Assembly (NCBI RefSeq): GCF_030929595.1
Contig: NZ_JAVFVR010000001.1
Span: forward strand, 868,001-932,000
Origin: Flavobacterium sp. LHD-85
GTDB taxonomy: Bacteria > Bacteroidota > Bacteroidia > Flavobacteriales > Flavobacteriaceae
DNA length: 64,000 nucleotides
Reading direction: 5' to 3'
A program made the translations under genes and the position numbers. Of this stretch, positions 1-8,165 are shown one piece after another; position 1 is the stretch's first letter, and each line of letters starts with the position of its first letter. The notes under the pieces were generated by a model. That model did not search any database, was not told where the DNA came from, and saw nothing but the letters and a program-made list of their open reading frames with translations.

Positions 1-725
1 TTTACCATTTGTCCAGGCTGTAAAGTTCTTTTTCCAACCCAACCGTCATAAGGCGCTGTGATTACTGTATACGAAAGAAACAATGCCGCATTATCTGCTA
101 CAGCTTGTTTTGAAGCAATATTCGTTTGTGTTGTCGGAACATTCGCTTCAGCAACAGAAGTGCTTAAAGTAGCTGAATGAATTCTGTTTTTCATTTCCTG
201 AAAATGTGCTTGAGCCGATTCGTAATCTGCCTTCACTTTTTCTAATTGCTGAGAAGTTGCCGCTTCTTCGCTTACCAAAGCTTTATATCTTTCGTATTCT
301 AATTTGGTTTTCCAAAGATTCGATTTGGCAGCTTCTAATTGCGATTCGTTAATTGCTGTTGCACTCGCTGTATTAATGGCGTTTTTTTGAGCCACAACGC
401 TATTTTGCTGTGCATTTTGAACATCGGCAAGAGCCACATTCAATTTCGATTTATATTCTCTATTATCGATCACCACCAAAGTATCTCCTTTATGCACAAA
501 CTGATTTTCGTCAAAACGAACTTCCTGCACATAACCTGTAATTCTCGACATAATTGGCGTAACATATTGTTCTACCTGCGCGTCATTAGTCTCTTCATGA
601 TTTCGGTTAAACACATAAAACCAAATTCCCAAAATAACCCCGCTTATTACCAGCGCACACGCAATAATTGTTATTAGTATATGAAACGTTTTATTTCTTT
701 TAGTTTCATTTTTTATCTTAACCAT
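1..725 (-). CDS. HlyD/EmrA-family membrane fusion protein (partial, C-terminus outside window)
   Basis: This is the periplasmic adaptor of a tripartite efflux pump, linking an inner-membrane transporter to a TolC channel. Reading the minus strand from ATG at 725 gives about 241 residues: a short basic N-terminus, one membrane helix (about residues 14-37), then ETNDAQVEQYVTPIMSRITG, the usual start of an EmrA-type barrel/lipoyl region, followed by a coiled-coil stretch and APYDGWVG as the chain returns to the lipoyl half. The frame stays open to base 1, so the C-terminal barrel is missing. It follows a TolC gene on the same strand, and an EmrB-type transporter probably lies beyond the edge (inference). 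Confidence 0.88.
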   Translation of the reverse strand, partial: MVKIKNETKRNKTFHILITIIACALVISGVILGIWFYVFNRNHEETNDAQVEQYVTPIMSRITGYVQEVRFDENQFVHKGDTLVVIDNREYKSKLNVALADVQNAQQNSVVAQKNAINTASATAINESQLEAAKSNLWKTKLEYERYKALVSEEAATSQQLEKVKADYESAQAHFQEMKNRIHSATLSTSVAEANVPTTQTNIASKQAVADNAALFLSYTVITAPYDGWVGKRTLQPGQMV

Positions 726-767
726 CTTTTTTATCTCTTTATCTTAGTTCTTTCTTTTAGTCTTTCT

Positions 768-813
768 TCTTGCTTCTTGCCTCTTCCAAGTCTTGCTTCT
801 TGCCTCTTCCAAG
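768..813. repeat. two tandem copies of a 23-bp pyrimidine-rich unit
   Basis: Two exact 23-bp copies (768-790 and 791-813) lie in a CT-rich stretch between the tolC-like gene and the hlyD-like gene. On the coding strand this is a purine-rich spacer. No function is apparent; slipped-strand duplication is the simplest origin. Confidence 0.8.
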
Positions 814-866
814 TCTTTCCTCTTTCTTCTTTCCTCTAAGGCTTCAGCCTAATCTTTCGCCAGCAT

Positions 867-2222
867 CTAGCTCTGAGGCATAATTCCTGCCGTGTGCATC
901 ATTTGGTAATGTTTCAAAACAGCATCCAATCGGGTAGAGATTTTGTTGTATTTTGCCTGAAGCAAAGCATTATCAGCATCGACCATTTCGGTAATTAAAA
1001 CCAATTGGTTTAAGTATTTCAGCTTTACTATTCGGTAATTTTCTTCAGCTAAATCCAAAGCTTTGTCAACCACGACAAATTTTTCAAGAATTTCCTGATA
1101 CTGCGTATGCTCTTTGTATAACTGATCTTGAATTTCTTCTTTTATAATTTCAGTTTGCATTTTCTGCATATCGATTTTAGTGCTCGCTTTTGCCACTTTC
1201 GTTTTGTTTTTATACAAAGCCGAAAGATCAAAACGCGCCTCGATTCCTACCTGACCTAAAGTGTACAAATACGGATTTGGCGGAAAGAATTTGTAGTTTG
1301 GATAATAAAAGCCATAATTCCCGAAGAAGTTTACGCTTGGCAGATAATTTCCTTTTACTAATTGCATTTCAGTTTTACTGATGTTTAATTCCTGACTTGC
1401 AATTCGCATTTCTTCATTCTGCATCGCTTTATTCAGATAAAAATCATACGGATCTAAACCGTTCATTTCGTCCAGACTTGAAGTGGTGTCAATTGCAATT
1501 TCTTCGTTTTCCGGAATCTGGATCAGCGTTTTCAGATCGTGAAGTGCGATTTTAATGTTTTTGGAGTTAGTTAACGCATTCAATTCGCGATCTGAAAGCT
1601 GTAATTCGGCACGAATAACTTCGTTTTTCGTAACCGTTCCATGTTTTTGAAGCGATTGCACTTCTTTTAATCGGCTTTTTTCTTCTTTGATGTTTTCCTC
1701 AAATATTTTTTGAAGTTCCATCATTTTATAAATCGCCAGATAGTTTGCAACAACTTCCAGTTCGATATCATTTTCTGTTTTTTCCGATTTTATTTTCGCA
1801 ATTTCGTTTTCCTGATTCGCAATTTTAATAGCGTTATTAATCTTGTTTCCAACGTAAATTGGCATTTTAAAAGTTGAATTTACCTCATAGATTTCAGGAA
1901 TTGCAGGCGTAACTTCTTTATCTTTTAAGAAACCATCTCCTTTAAATTCTGTAATGTTGGTAATTCTGGAGTACATTCCGTTTAGTTGTACATCCGGCAA
2001 TCTAAGTTCTTTTCTTTCTTTGATGTTTTGCTCAGCGAGCGTAATCTCCAGTTGAGATTTAAGGATTTTTTTGTTGTTTTCCTTCGCCAGTTTCATCGCT
2101 TCTTGTAAAGAAACCGTATGAACTTCCTGAGCATGTAAACTATTGAATACTAAAACCATTAGTAAAATCAATAGGATTCTGGGAAAACAATCTTCTTTAG
2201 AGTTTGTTTTTGTAAGGAACAT
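867..2222 (-). CDS. TolC-family outer membrane efflux protein
   Basis: This is the outer-membrane channel of a tripartite efflux system. The 451-residue protein has a signal peptide ending near LHAQ (about residue 32). Then come VSLQEAMKLAKENNKKI, the classic first helix of the OEP domain, long heptad-rich helices and the second OEP repeat from about residue 260. The length matches TolC relatives (about 430-490). The start gives a short basic N-region before a hydrophobic core; six further residues could be trimmed. The gene lies between an AraC regulator and an HlyD adaptor on the same strand, so a regulator-TolC-HlyD order is likely. The substrate cannot be read. Confidence 0.9.
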   Translation of the reverse strand: MFLTKTNSKEDCFPRILLILLMVLVFNSLHAQEVHTVSLQEAMKLAKENNKKILKSQLEITLAEQNIKERKELRLPDVQLNGMYSRITNITEFKGDGFLKDKEVTPAIPEIYEVNSTFKMPIYVGNKINNAIKIANQENEIAKIKSEKTENDIELEVVANYLAIYKMMELQKIFEENIKEEKSRLKEVQSLQKHGTVTKNEVIRAELQLSDRELNALTNSKNIKIALHDLKTLIQIPENEEIAIDTTSSLDEMNGLDPYDFYLNKAMQNEEMRIASQELNISKTEMQLVKGNYLPSVNFFGNYGFYYPNYKFFPPNPYLYTLGQVGIEARFDLSALYKNKTKVAKASTKIDMQKMQTEIIKEEIQDQLYKEHTQYQEILEKFVVVDKALDLAEENYRIVKLKYLNQLVLITEMVDADNALLQAKYNKISTRLDAVLKHYQMMHTAGIMPQS

Positions 2223-2532
2223 GAATATTTGAATAATTAATGCTGCAAAGTTCCTTCATTTTTTATTTGGCTGATGATTCTAAAAAGTCAATAACATATT
2301 CATTTCGGACAAATGTTAAAATTCCGTTTTCCGAAAACGTTATATTAAAACACTGAAAAACAAATGATTAAAAATTAATATTTTTTCAAGCAGATTTAAA
2401 AAGGATTTTAGCCGATGGGCGCAGATTAATTTTTTACCCTCGCAGATTTGGCAGATTGTGCAGATTATAAAGCATTTAAAAAAATATCCCAAATCTGCGA
2501 GAGAAATTATTTTAGTATTAAATAAAAGAAAT
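2223..2532. repeat. intergenic repeat with CGCAGATTT inverted arms
   Basis: No credible gene lies in this 310-base gap. It holds a copy of a dispersed intergenic family with CTCGCAGATTTGG near 2440 and the inverse CCAAATCTGCGAG near 2490, so the transcript can fold into a long imperfect hairpin. Related arms recur near 24990, 44150 and 50970. It could end or stabilise the araC-like transcript (inference). Confidence 0.6.
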
Positions 2533-3357
2533 CTATTTATTACGTTCCAAAATTTCTTTTCCATTAAGATAATCAGAAGGTCTTTGACCTAAAATCTTAA
2601 AAAAAGTGTTACTAAAGGTCGGCACACTATTATACCCAACTTCTTGAGCTACCTCTTTCACCGAAAGTTTTCTTTCTAATAAAAGTTCGATTGCTTTAAG
2701 AATTCTTCGAATGGTGTAATATTGAATAAAAGACATCTTTAGATCTTTCTGAAATAAGCGATACAAGGAGCGTTCGCTAAAGCCAAACTCATGCGCTACA
2801 TCAGCAAAGAGAATTGTTTCGCCCAAATTATTTTCAATATATCGAAGAATTTTTCCCAATCGTTTATCTTTAGGCTGAGGAAGTTCTAGAGGTAAATTGG
2901 TATGACATATCTGTGGAAGAATCGCCTTTATAGCTTTTGCAATGACAAAACTCGGACTTCCCTTTTTCAAATCTCCGTTCCATTGATTGGTAAACATCAT
3001 CATTTGAAGCAGCAGATTATTCACAGGATAAATACCTTCGATTTTATAGAATTCATCTTCATCTTTTTCAACGGGAAAATACAAATTTCGCATCATCACG
3101 TGTTCCGACTTTGGTTCGATACTATGCTCTACTCCTGCAGGAATCCAGATAAAATGTCTTGCAGGCAAAAAATATGATTTCGTTTCAGTTGTTACAAAAA
3201 CCACATCGCCTTCTGCATACAGCATTTGCGCTTTTTTATGTTTATGTGTTGGAACAAGCAATTCCCCCATTATATTATGATGACAGTAAATGCTTTTTTT
3301 ATCGGCATCTACTTTATGGAGATAATATTTGTCTACTTTGAATGTTGATTGTTCCAT
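2533..3357 (-). CDS. AraC-family transcriptional regulator
   Basis: This 274-residue regulator has an N-terminal cupin-like sensing half (GELLVPTHKHKKAQMLYAEG, then FIWIPAGVEHSI) and a C-terminal AraC HTH pair at about residues 170-270 (FADVAHEFGFSERSLYRLF, VKEVAQEVGYNSVPTFSNTF). The frame stays open 37 codons upstream, but that part comes from an intergenic repeat, so ATG at 3357 (MEQSTFKVDKYY) is chosen. It sits upstream of tolC- and hlyD-like genes on the same strand, so it may control efflux. AraC-type regulators with a cupin sensor often answer to small hydrophobic compounds; that is family knowledge, not shown here. Confidence 0.87.
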   Translation of the reverse strand: MEQSTFKVDKYYLHKVDADKKSIYCHHNIMGELLVPTHKHKKAQMLYAEGDVVFVTTETKSYFLPARHFIWIPAGVEHSIEPKSEHVMMRNLYFPVEKDEDEFYKIEGIYPVNNLLLQMMMFTNQWNGDLKKGSPSFVIAKAIKAILPQICHTNLPLELPQPKDKRLGKILRYIENNLGETILFADVAHEFGFSERSLYRLFQKDLKMSFIQYYTIRRILKAIELLLERKLSVKEVAQEVGYNSVPTFSNTFFKILGQRPSDYLNGKEILERNK

Positions 3358-3384
3358 AATATAAAGATAGGAAAGAAATAAATT

Positions 3385-3580
3385 GCTTCGTCTGTTCGCT
3401 ATCGCTCGGGTCCAATATTTAAAATTCCAAAACTGGAACCTAAAAATATTTAACCGTAAAGTTCGCAAAGCTATATGATAACGCTTTGCGAACTTTTATA
3501 AATCTTGCTGAAAAAATCCTTAGCGAACTTTGCGTATCCCGATAGTTATCGGGATTGCGCTCTTTGCGGTTAAACCTCGC
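3385..3580. repeat. palindromic intergenic repeats (CTTTGCG family)
   Basis: The stretch contains AAAGTTCGCAAAGC (from about 3459) and its inverse GCTTTGCGAACTTT (from about 3483), then CCCGATAGTTATCGGG, another palindrome (about 3538-3553), and CTCTTTGCGGTTAAA. The TTCGCTATCGCTCG block near 3400 recurs near 4040. These are dispersed non-coding repeats; no gene is seen. Confidence 0.65.
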
Positions 3581-3591
3581 AAAATATATCA

Positions 3592-3625
3592 AAAAAAAAA
3601 TGCCTCTCATAATGAGAGGCATTTT
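3592..3625 (-). terminator. intrinsic terminator of the first tRNA-Asp gene
   Basis: Read on the minus strand, TGCCTCTCAT and its complement ATGAGAGGCA form a 10-bp hairpin with almost no spacer, followed by a run of about ten T. It starts about 12 bases after the tRNA end, as expected for its terminator. Confidence 0.85.
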
Positions 3626-3636
3626 ACAAACTTAGG

Positions 3637-3710
3637 CGGTCTGGACGGGACTCGAACCCGCGACCCCATGCGTGACAGGCATGTATTCTAACCAACTGAA
3701 CTACCAAACC
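3637..3710 (-). tRNA. tRNA-Asp (anticodon GTC), copy 1
   Basis: The minus strand reads as a 74-nt cloverleaf. The acceptor stem GGTTTGG pairs with CCAGACC (one G-T pair), with discriminator G. The D arm has TTCAGTTGGTTAGAA, the anticodon loop CTGTCAC carries GTC (Asp), and the T arm is GCGGGTTCGAGTCCCGT. CCA is not fully encoded (CC then T). A second copy lies about 720 bases upstream in transcription sense, identical across the cloverleaf. Both have their own promoter and terminator. Confidence 0.97.
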
Positions 3711-3727
3711 CTGCGTTATTGCGAGTG

Positions 3728-3757
3728 CAAAAATACAACAGATTTTCGTTTCTGCAA
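3728..3757 (-). promoter_or_regulatory. promoter of tRNA-Asp copy 1
   Basis: On the minus strand TTG is followed after 19 bases by TATTTTTG, matching the Bacteroidota TTG-N17-23-TAnnTTTG consensus. The -7 box ends about 17 bases before the tRNA. Confidence 0.75.
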
Positions 3758-4203
3758 GCGTTTTTTCAAATAAAATTTAGACAAATTTTTAATTGGTTAA
3801 ATTCCAATATTTTAAAAATTCACTTTAAAAGCAAAATAGAAGAAGTTTCTTTCTTTTTCTTAATCAAAAAGGTTTTTTCCATAGAAATATTCATCCCTTT
3901 ATTCAACATAGCCCGTGGTTTTAACCACGGGAGACGTATTTATACACATTGCATTCCCGTGGTTAAAACCACGGGCTATGTTTTAATATATGATAGAAAA
4001 TCTTTGTGGAGTTACTTGCGGAGATTTGCTTCGCCTATTCGCTATCGCTCGAGTCTCCTTCTTCGAAATAACAAACAGTACGTTAAAATTATAATTACAA
4101 TAAAACAGAAAGTCCGCAAAGCTTAAAAAAAACTTTGCGGACTTTGCGTAAATCTTAGCGCTCTTTGCGGTAAAAACCAAAAAAACCAAAAGTGTATTAA
4201 ATC
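3758..4203. other. gene-free spacer with REPIN-like and CTTTGCG repeats
   Basis: No gene is supported between the two tRNA units. The region holds the perfect inverted palindrome pair described separately (3907-3980), a TTCGCTATCGCTCGAG block near 4038, and an inverted pair around AGTCCGCAAAGC / CTTTGCGGACTTTGCG (about 4110-4150) ending in CTCTTTGCGGTAAAAACC. Two short open frames cross it, but both are built from repeats. Confidence 0.6.
3907..3980. repeat. REPIN-like pair of palindromes in inverted orientation
   Basis: Two 25-bp arms (3907-3931 and 3956-3980) are exact reverse complements. Each arm itself contains the near-palindrome CCCGTGGTTTTAACCACGGG (9-bp stems, 2-base centre), and 24 bp separate them. 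Two REP palindromes facing each other are the REPIN layout, usually spread by a RAYT transposase; no such gene is in the window. Confidence 0.85.
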
Positions 4204-4235
4204 AAAAAAGCCATCCACAAAAGTGGAAAGCTTTT
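4204..4235 (-). terminator. imperfect terminator-like hairpin
   Basis: On the minus strand AAGC..TTTCCAC and GTGGAT..GCTT pair around a TTTT loop and run into TTTTTT. It lies downstream of the second tRNA terminator and may be a backup or a remnant. Confidence 0.45.
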
Positions 4236-4317
4236 CATTGGTCTAACTACTAAACCAGCTACGAGTTACAAAGTCGTAGCAAAACAACACAACTAATCTT
4301 AGATACCGTTTTTGGGC

Positions 4318-4345
4318 AAAAAAGCCTTTCTTAATAGAAAGGCTT
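4318..4345 (-). terminator. intrinsic terminator of the second tRNA-Asp gene
   Basis: On the minus strand AAGCCTTTCT and its inverse AGAAAGGCTT form a 10-bp stem with a 4-base loop, followed by T residues. It starts about 12 bases past the tRNA, mirroring the layout of copy 1 with a different stem. Confidence 0.85.
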
Positions 4346-4357
4346 CTCCCAATATTG

Positions 4358-4431
4358 CGGTCTGGACGGGACTCGAACCCGCGACCCCATGCGTGACAGG
4401 CATGTATTCTAACCAACTGAACTACCAAACC
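4358..4431 (-). tRNA. tRNA-Asp (anticodon GTC), copy 2
   Basis: This 74-nt cloverleaf is the same as copy 1 throughout the mature region, with anticodon GTC in CTGTCAC and discriminator G; only the bases just outside differ. The leader and promoter are also similar (TGCAGAAACGAAA is shared), so the unit was duplicated together with its promoter. A spurious 61-codon frame overlaps it and is not a gene. Confidence 0.97.
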
Positions 4432-4449
4432 TCTGCGTTATTGCGGTTG

Positions 4450-4479
4450 CAAAGATATAACAGAATTTCGTTTCTGCAA
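4450..4479 (-). promoter_or_regulatory. promoter of tRNA-Asp copy 2
   Basis: On the minus strand TTG, 19 bases, then TATCTTTG, the Bacteroidota consensus at the same distance from the tRNA as in copy 1. Confidence 0.78.
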
Positions 4480-4517
4480 GTGTTTTTATAAAAAAAATGA
4501 AATTATTTTTTAAAATA

Positions 4518-5444
4518 TTATCCAAAGTTTTGTTTTTCAACCAAATATGTAGTCAATATTTTTTCAAAATTATCGCCAACATTTACCGGAACGTACTTAA
4601 TTTGGTTCTTTGCACAAGTTAAAGCCAAGTTTTTAAAATAGGCTTCTACCCTTTTTTCATATTGCTCTTTTACGTTATCAGCAAAAATCGAAACCTCTTC
4701 TCCTGATTCTAAGTCGATAAACTTTCTTGGCGTGTTATCAAAATCAAATTTCAGTTCGGTTTCATTATCAACTACATGAAATAAAACTACTTTGTGTTTG
4801 TTGTGTTTTAAATGCTGCAATGCGTTGAATAATTTCTCATCATCTTCGGTCTGAAACATATCGGTAAACAAAATAATCATAGAACGGCGGTGCATTTTCT
4901 CCGCAATCTGATGCAGATATGTAATCGTATCAGTCGTTTTTTTAACTTTTGGCTGAACCAATAATTCTTCCAGTTTATTCAAAAGCATTCTATGATGACG
5001 GTCGCTTCCTTTCTCTGGGGCGTAATATTCATATTTATCCGAGAAAACGCTCAAACCAACAGCATCGCGTTGTTTCTTTAAAATATTCATTAAAACTGCC
5101 GAAGCCAAAACGGCAAATCCAATCTTCTTTTCATAAAAAGGCTGATTCGATTTCAGTTCAGGATAATGCATCGATGAAGAATTATCAACAATCAAATGAC
5201 AGCGTAAATTGGTTTCTTCTTCAAAACGTTTCGTGTACAAGCGATCGGTTTTGGCAAACAATTTCCAGTCGATATGTTTGGTGCTTTCGCCCGCATTGTA
5301 GACTTTGTGCTCGGCAAATTCAGCTGAAAATCCATGAAACGGACTCTTGTGCATTCCCGATATAAAACCTTCCACAATCTGATTCGCCAACATTTCAAGA
5401 TGCTGAAAACTGGAGACTTTCTCTATTTCCGATTCGATTTTCAT
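4518..5444 (-). CDS. DUF58-domain protein (MoxR-linked VWA-like type)
   Basis: This 308-residue cytoplasmic protein has the DUF58 signature (YNAGESTKHIDWKLFAKTDRLYTK is its core, about residues 49-72) followed by a von Willebrand A-like fold with a MIDAS motif D87-x-S89-x-S91, predicting divalent metal binding. DUF58 proteins usually work with MoxR AAA+ ATPases, and no moxR lies here. The start overlaps the stop of the upstream M1 peptidase by 4 bases, so the two genes are translationally coupled. The role is unknown beyond the family link to complex assembly or envelope stress. Confidence 0.82.
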   Translation of the reverse strand: MKIESEIEKVSSFQHLEMLANQIVEGFISGMHKSPFHGFSAEFAEHKVYNAGESTKHIDWKLFAKTDRLYTKRFEEETNLRCHLIVDNSSSMHYPELKSNQPFYEKKIGFAVLASAVLMNILKKQRDAVGLSVFSDKYEYYAPEKGSDRHHRMLLNKLEELLVQPKVKKTTDTITYLHQIAEKMHRRSMIILFTDMFQTEDDEKLFNALQHLKHNKHKVVLFHVVDNETELKFDFDNTPRKFIDLESGEEVSIFADNVKEQYEKRVEAYFKNLALTCAKNQIKYVPVNVGDNFEKILTTYLVEKQNFG

Positions 5445-8008
5445 TCGGTTTCTTTTTTAATATTTTGTGCTTTATAAAGCAAATCTGTCGCCTGAAACAA
5501 TTTGCGTTTCAAGATCGGACTAAAATTAGGGTTTTCTTTTAAGAATCGCTGTACTTCATCAAAAGCATATTTCGAAGAATATTTCCCAACCGTATTATCC
5601 AGCCAATCTTTCGGAAAGAAAATATCTCCCGTACGCTGAATTTCATCAACCAAATCTAGTGAAAATCTAATATATTTCTGCGCACTTTCCTGACGAAGGG
5701 GATGATTTACATTTGCCAAACCAGCAGAAACCCAAGATTCTTTCTCTCGGTTTGCATCGTCTTTTAAAGATTCTATAAAAGCATTTCGAACCGATTCATC
5801 TTTCGATAATGACGGAAGCAAAAACTCAAAACGCTTTTGTTTGTCCGGATTGGTAAATGAAGTTCTGGTTTTCTCCAAGATTTCATCAGCTTTTGGATGT
5901 TGGAAAATCGCCAGATTCATCGCCATGTTGGTATAATCGTCTTCGTTTAATTTCAAATTCGGAATCGAAATTTCTTTACTCCAAACTTTGTACAAACTTG
6001 TTTTTCCTAAATCTGAATAAGCCACTGAGCTAAACAAACCAAACAAAGTCTTTTTGATATTAGGAGATAAGTCAGATGGCAAGCGCGTAAACAAAGTATA
6101 TACTAGCTTTTTTTGACTAATCATCTGTTGTTTCTCTGTAAAAAATCTCCAATATATAGTGTTTATATTGTTAGTTATAATTCGCAAAACCAGTTCATTT
6201 TCTTCTAATTGAATTCCTCTGAAATAACACCTAAATGCATCATCAGGAGAAATGTTTCCAATAAGCATATTTTCATAAAGATTACTGTAACTTGAAGCTC
6301 TTGCCATTTCATCTTTCAAAGAAGCAATATAATTCAAATTATTCCCGTCAAGCGGAAAAACACCATATCCAAAACCGTTATAATTATAAACAACAGCGAG
6401 CGGTTTTTCAAGTCCTATAGTTTCTTTTACAACCGTATTTTTATCATTAATATTAACAGATAAGACCTTTACCTCTTTAGCATAAACTAAACCAATCTGA
6501 AAAACCTGAGGCCAGATATTCTCTGATTTATCTTCTGCTTTTTGCTGAATTTCAAAGCTTTTGATTCGGTTTTTAGCATCATATTCTATTTTATCTGTAA
6601 AAATCGCTCTTCCGGATTTGTTTACCCAGACATCGCTCCATTTTTTCATATCAAGCGGTGTTTCAGCATCAAGAATTTCTACGAGATTATTCCAATCGGC
6701 GTTGTCATTGGCGTATTTCTGAATGTATTTTTGAATTCCTTTCTGAAACGCTTCTTTTCCCATTGAAGCTTCCAACTGACGCATCATAATTGGCGCTTTG
6801 TTGTAAATAATAGCTCCATACAATGAACCTGCATTCTTTAAATTCGCCAAATGCTGCTTGATCGGATGTGTTCCTAAAGATCGATCTTCCGCGAAAGCGC
6901 TTGGATAATGTGCCGTAAAAAACTGCAGATTATGATTGACTTTCGGAAAAATCGGATTCATAATTTTATCGGCCATGAAGTTGGCAAAAACCTCTTTCAT
7001 CCAAACATCGTCAAACCATTTCATCGTAACCAAATCGCCAAACCACATGTGTGAGGTTTCGTGTGCGATCAATTTTGCACGATTTAGTTTTTCGCTGTCG
7101 GTTGCGCTGTTGTCCAAAAACAAAGTCGATTCTCTGTATTGAATCGCCCCAACATGTTCCATTCCGCCATATTGAAAAACGGGAATCGAAGCGAAATCTA
7201 ACTTCTGAAACGGAAATTTACGATCGGTATATTTTTCTAAGAAATCCAAAGATTGTTGATGCAAATTGAAAATAGTATCAGCGCTTACGCGAAATTTCTC
7301 AGGACTGTTTTCACGATACAGCATCATCATTTCTAAACCTGGTTTTTGTGTCACGCTTTTGAATTTTCCAGCTACAAAAGAAAATAAATAGGTACTCATT
7401 TTGTCTGATTCTCCAAAAGTGTAAGACGTAAAATCACCTTTTTCGAGTTTCTCCACAACATCGGCTCCAGCTAAAACCGACCAATCTTTTGGCACAGAAA
7501 GCCTCAATTTATAAGTCGCTTTCAAATCAGGCTGATCAAAACAAGGAAATAAAGTACTCGCGCGGTCTGGAACTAATAAAGTGTACAGAAAATCATCATT
7601 TCTGTTTAATGATAAATTACCCGCAATAAATGAAATTTCAATTCTATTTTTTCCTGAAGTCAAAGCCGAAACAGGAATTATAATATGTCCGTTTTCGTAA
7701 ACAATCGAAATCTTTTTCCCGTTTGCTTCAATTGTTTTAATGTTCAAAGTTTTTTCTTTAAAATCTAAAAGCAAAGGCTGACTTAAATCAGATAAACTCA
7801 AATTTACAATCAAATTAGAGTTTATATTTTCTGTTTTCTGATTCGGAATTTCGAAAAACAAAGTGTAATGAAGATCTGAAATCTGTTTTTTGCGAAAATG
7901 TGCCAGCTGTTCAGAAACACCGTTCTCAACTAATTCACTTGCTTTTGATTGAGAAAAACTATTGAAAATCAATATAAAAAAACAAAGAAGGCTGTAGAAA
8001 ATTTTCAT
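5441..8008 (-). CDS. M1-family zinc aminopeptidase (aminopeptidase N type)
   Basis: This 855-residue metallopeptidase removes N-terminal residues from peptides. It has a signal peptide (about residues 1-19, SFSQ end), so it is exported. GGMEH at 281-285 is the substrate-binding GAMEN equivalent; HETSH at 316-320 with E339, 18 residues on, is the complete zinc site. The beta-sandwich N-domain and helical C-domain fill the rest, and the length is normal for M1. It is the first gene of a two-gene unit with the DUF58 protein (4-base overlap) and diverges from the metal locus at 8166. Confidence 0.93.
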   Translation of the reverse strand: MKIFYSLLCFFILIFNSFSQSKASELVENGVSEQLAHFRKKQISDLHYTLFFEIPNQKTENINSNLIVNLSLSDLSQPLLLDFKEKTLNIKTIEANGKKISIVYENGHIIIPVSALTSGKNRIEISFIAGNLSLNRNDDFLYTLLVPDRASTLFPCFDQPDLKATYKLRLSVPKDWSVLAGADVVEKLEKGDFTSYTFGESDKMSTYLFSFVAGKFKSVTQKPGLEMMMLYRENSPEKFRVSADTIFNLHQQSLDFLEKYTDRKFPFQKLDFASIPVFQYGGMEHVGAIQYRESTLFLDNSATDSEKLNRAKLIAHETSHMWFGDLVTMKWFDDVWMKEVFANFMADKIMNPIFPKVNHNLQFFTAHYPSAFAEDRSLGTHPIKQHLANLKNAGSLYGAIIYNKAPIMMRQLEASMGKEAFQKGIQKYIQKYANDNADWNNLVEILDAETPLDMKKWSDVWVNKSGRAIFTDKIEYDAKNRIKSFEIQQKAEDKSENIWPQVFQIGLVYAKEVKVLSVNINDKNTVVKETIGLEKPLAVVYNYNGFGYGVFPLDGNNLNYIASLKDEMARASSYSNLYENMLIGNISPDDAFRCYFRGIQLEENELVLRIITNNINTIYWRFFTEKQQMISQKKLVYTLFTRLPSDLSPNIKKTLFGLFSSVAYSDLGKTSLYKVWSKEISIPNLKLNEDDYTNMAMNLAIFQHPKADEILEKTRTSFTNPDKQKRFEFLLPSLSKDESVRNAFIESLKDDANREKESWVSAGLANVNHPLRQESAQKYIRFSLDLVDEIQRTGDIFFPKDWLDNTVGKYSSKYAFDEVQRFLKENPNFSPILKRKLFQATDLLYKAQNIKKETE

Positions 8009-8025
8009 TTTTAAGGAATATAAGA

Positions 8026-8043
8026 TTTGCTAAAATTAGCAAA
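8026..8043. promoter_or_regulatory. perfect 8-bp inverted repeat upstream of the M1 peptidase
   Basis: TTTGCTAAAATTAGCAAA is an 8-2-8 palindrome about 18 bases before the peptidase ATG (minus strand). It could be an operator or a 5'-UTR hairpin; nothing identifies the factor. Confidence 0.4.
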
Positions 8044-8069
8044 AGCATTGATTTTTCGCAAACAATTAT

Positions 8070-8122
8070 CGCAACAATATTGCATTTAAAAATAAGATTT
8101 CTATATTTGCAACATTATTGCA
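8070..8122 (+). promoter_or_regulatory. promoter with two operator-like palindromes (candidate metalloregulator sites)
   Basis: A textbook promoter lies here: TTG at 8080-8082, 19 bases, TATATTTG at 8102-8109. Two near-identical 15-mers sit on it: CGCAACAATATTGCA (8070-8084) covers the -33 box and TGCAACATTATTGCA (8108-8122) overlaps the -7 box and start site. Both are near-palindromes of form TGCAAYAwTrTTGCA. A dimeric repressor at these places would block RNA polymerase. Given the genes downstream, a Fur/Zur-type metal sensor is the leading guess, but that is inference. Confidence 0.65.
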
Positions 8123-8165
8123 TTAAACAGCATAAAAAACCTCATCTAGAAGTTAATCTTCACGA

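Noticed and set aside
339..677. 112-codon plus-strand ORF at the left edge
   Set aside because: It lies antisense to the HlyD-type gene, whose product has clear family motifs.
2340..2564. 74-codon minus-strand ORF
   Set aside because: Its codons come from the CGCAGATTT repeat and it overlaps the end of the AraC gene; low complexity and no family pattern.
3719..4189. two ORFs (plus and minus) between the tRNA genes
   Set aside because: Both are assembled from tRNA leader, REPIN and CTTTGCG repeat sequence.
4243..4428. 61-codon minus-strand ORF (MVVQLVRIHACHAWGRGFESRP)
   Set aside because: It is a translation across the tRNA-Asp gene and its terminator, a well-known false ORF pattern.
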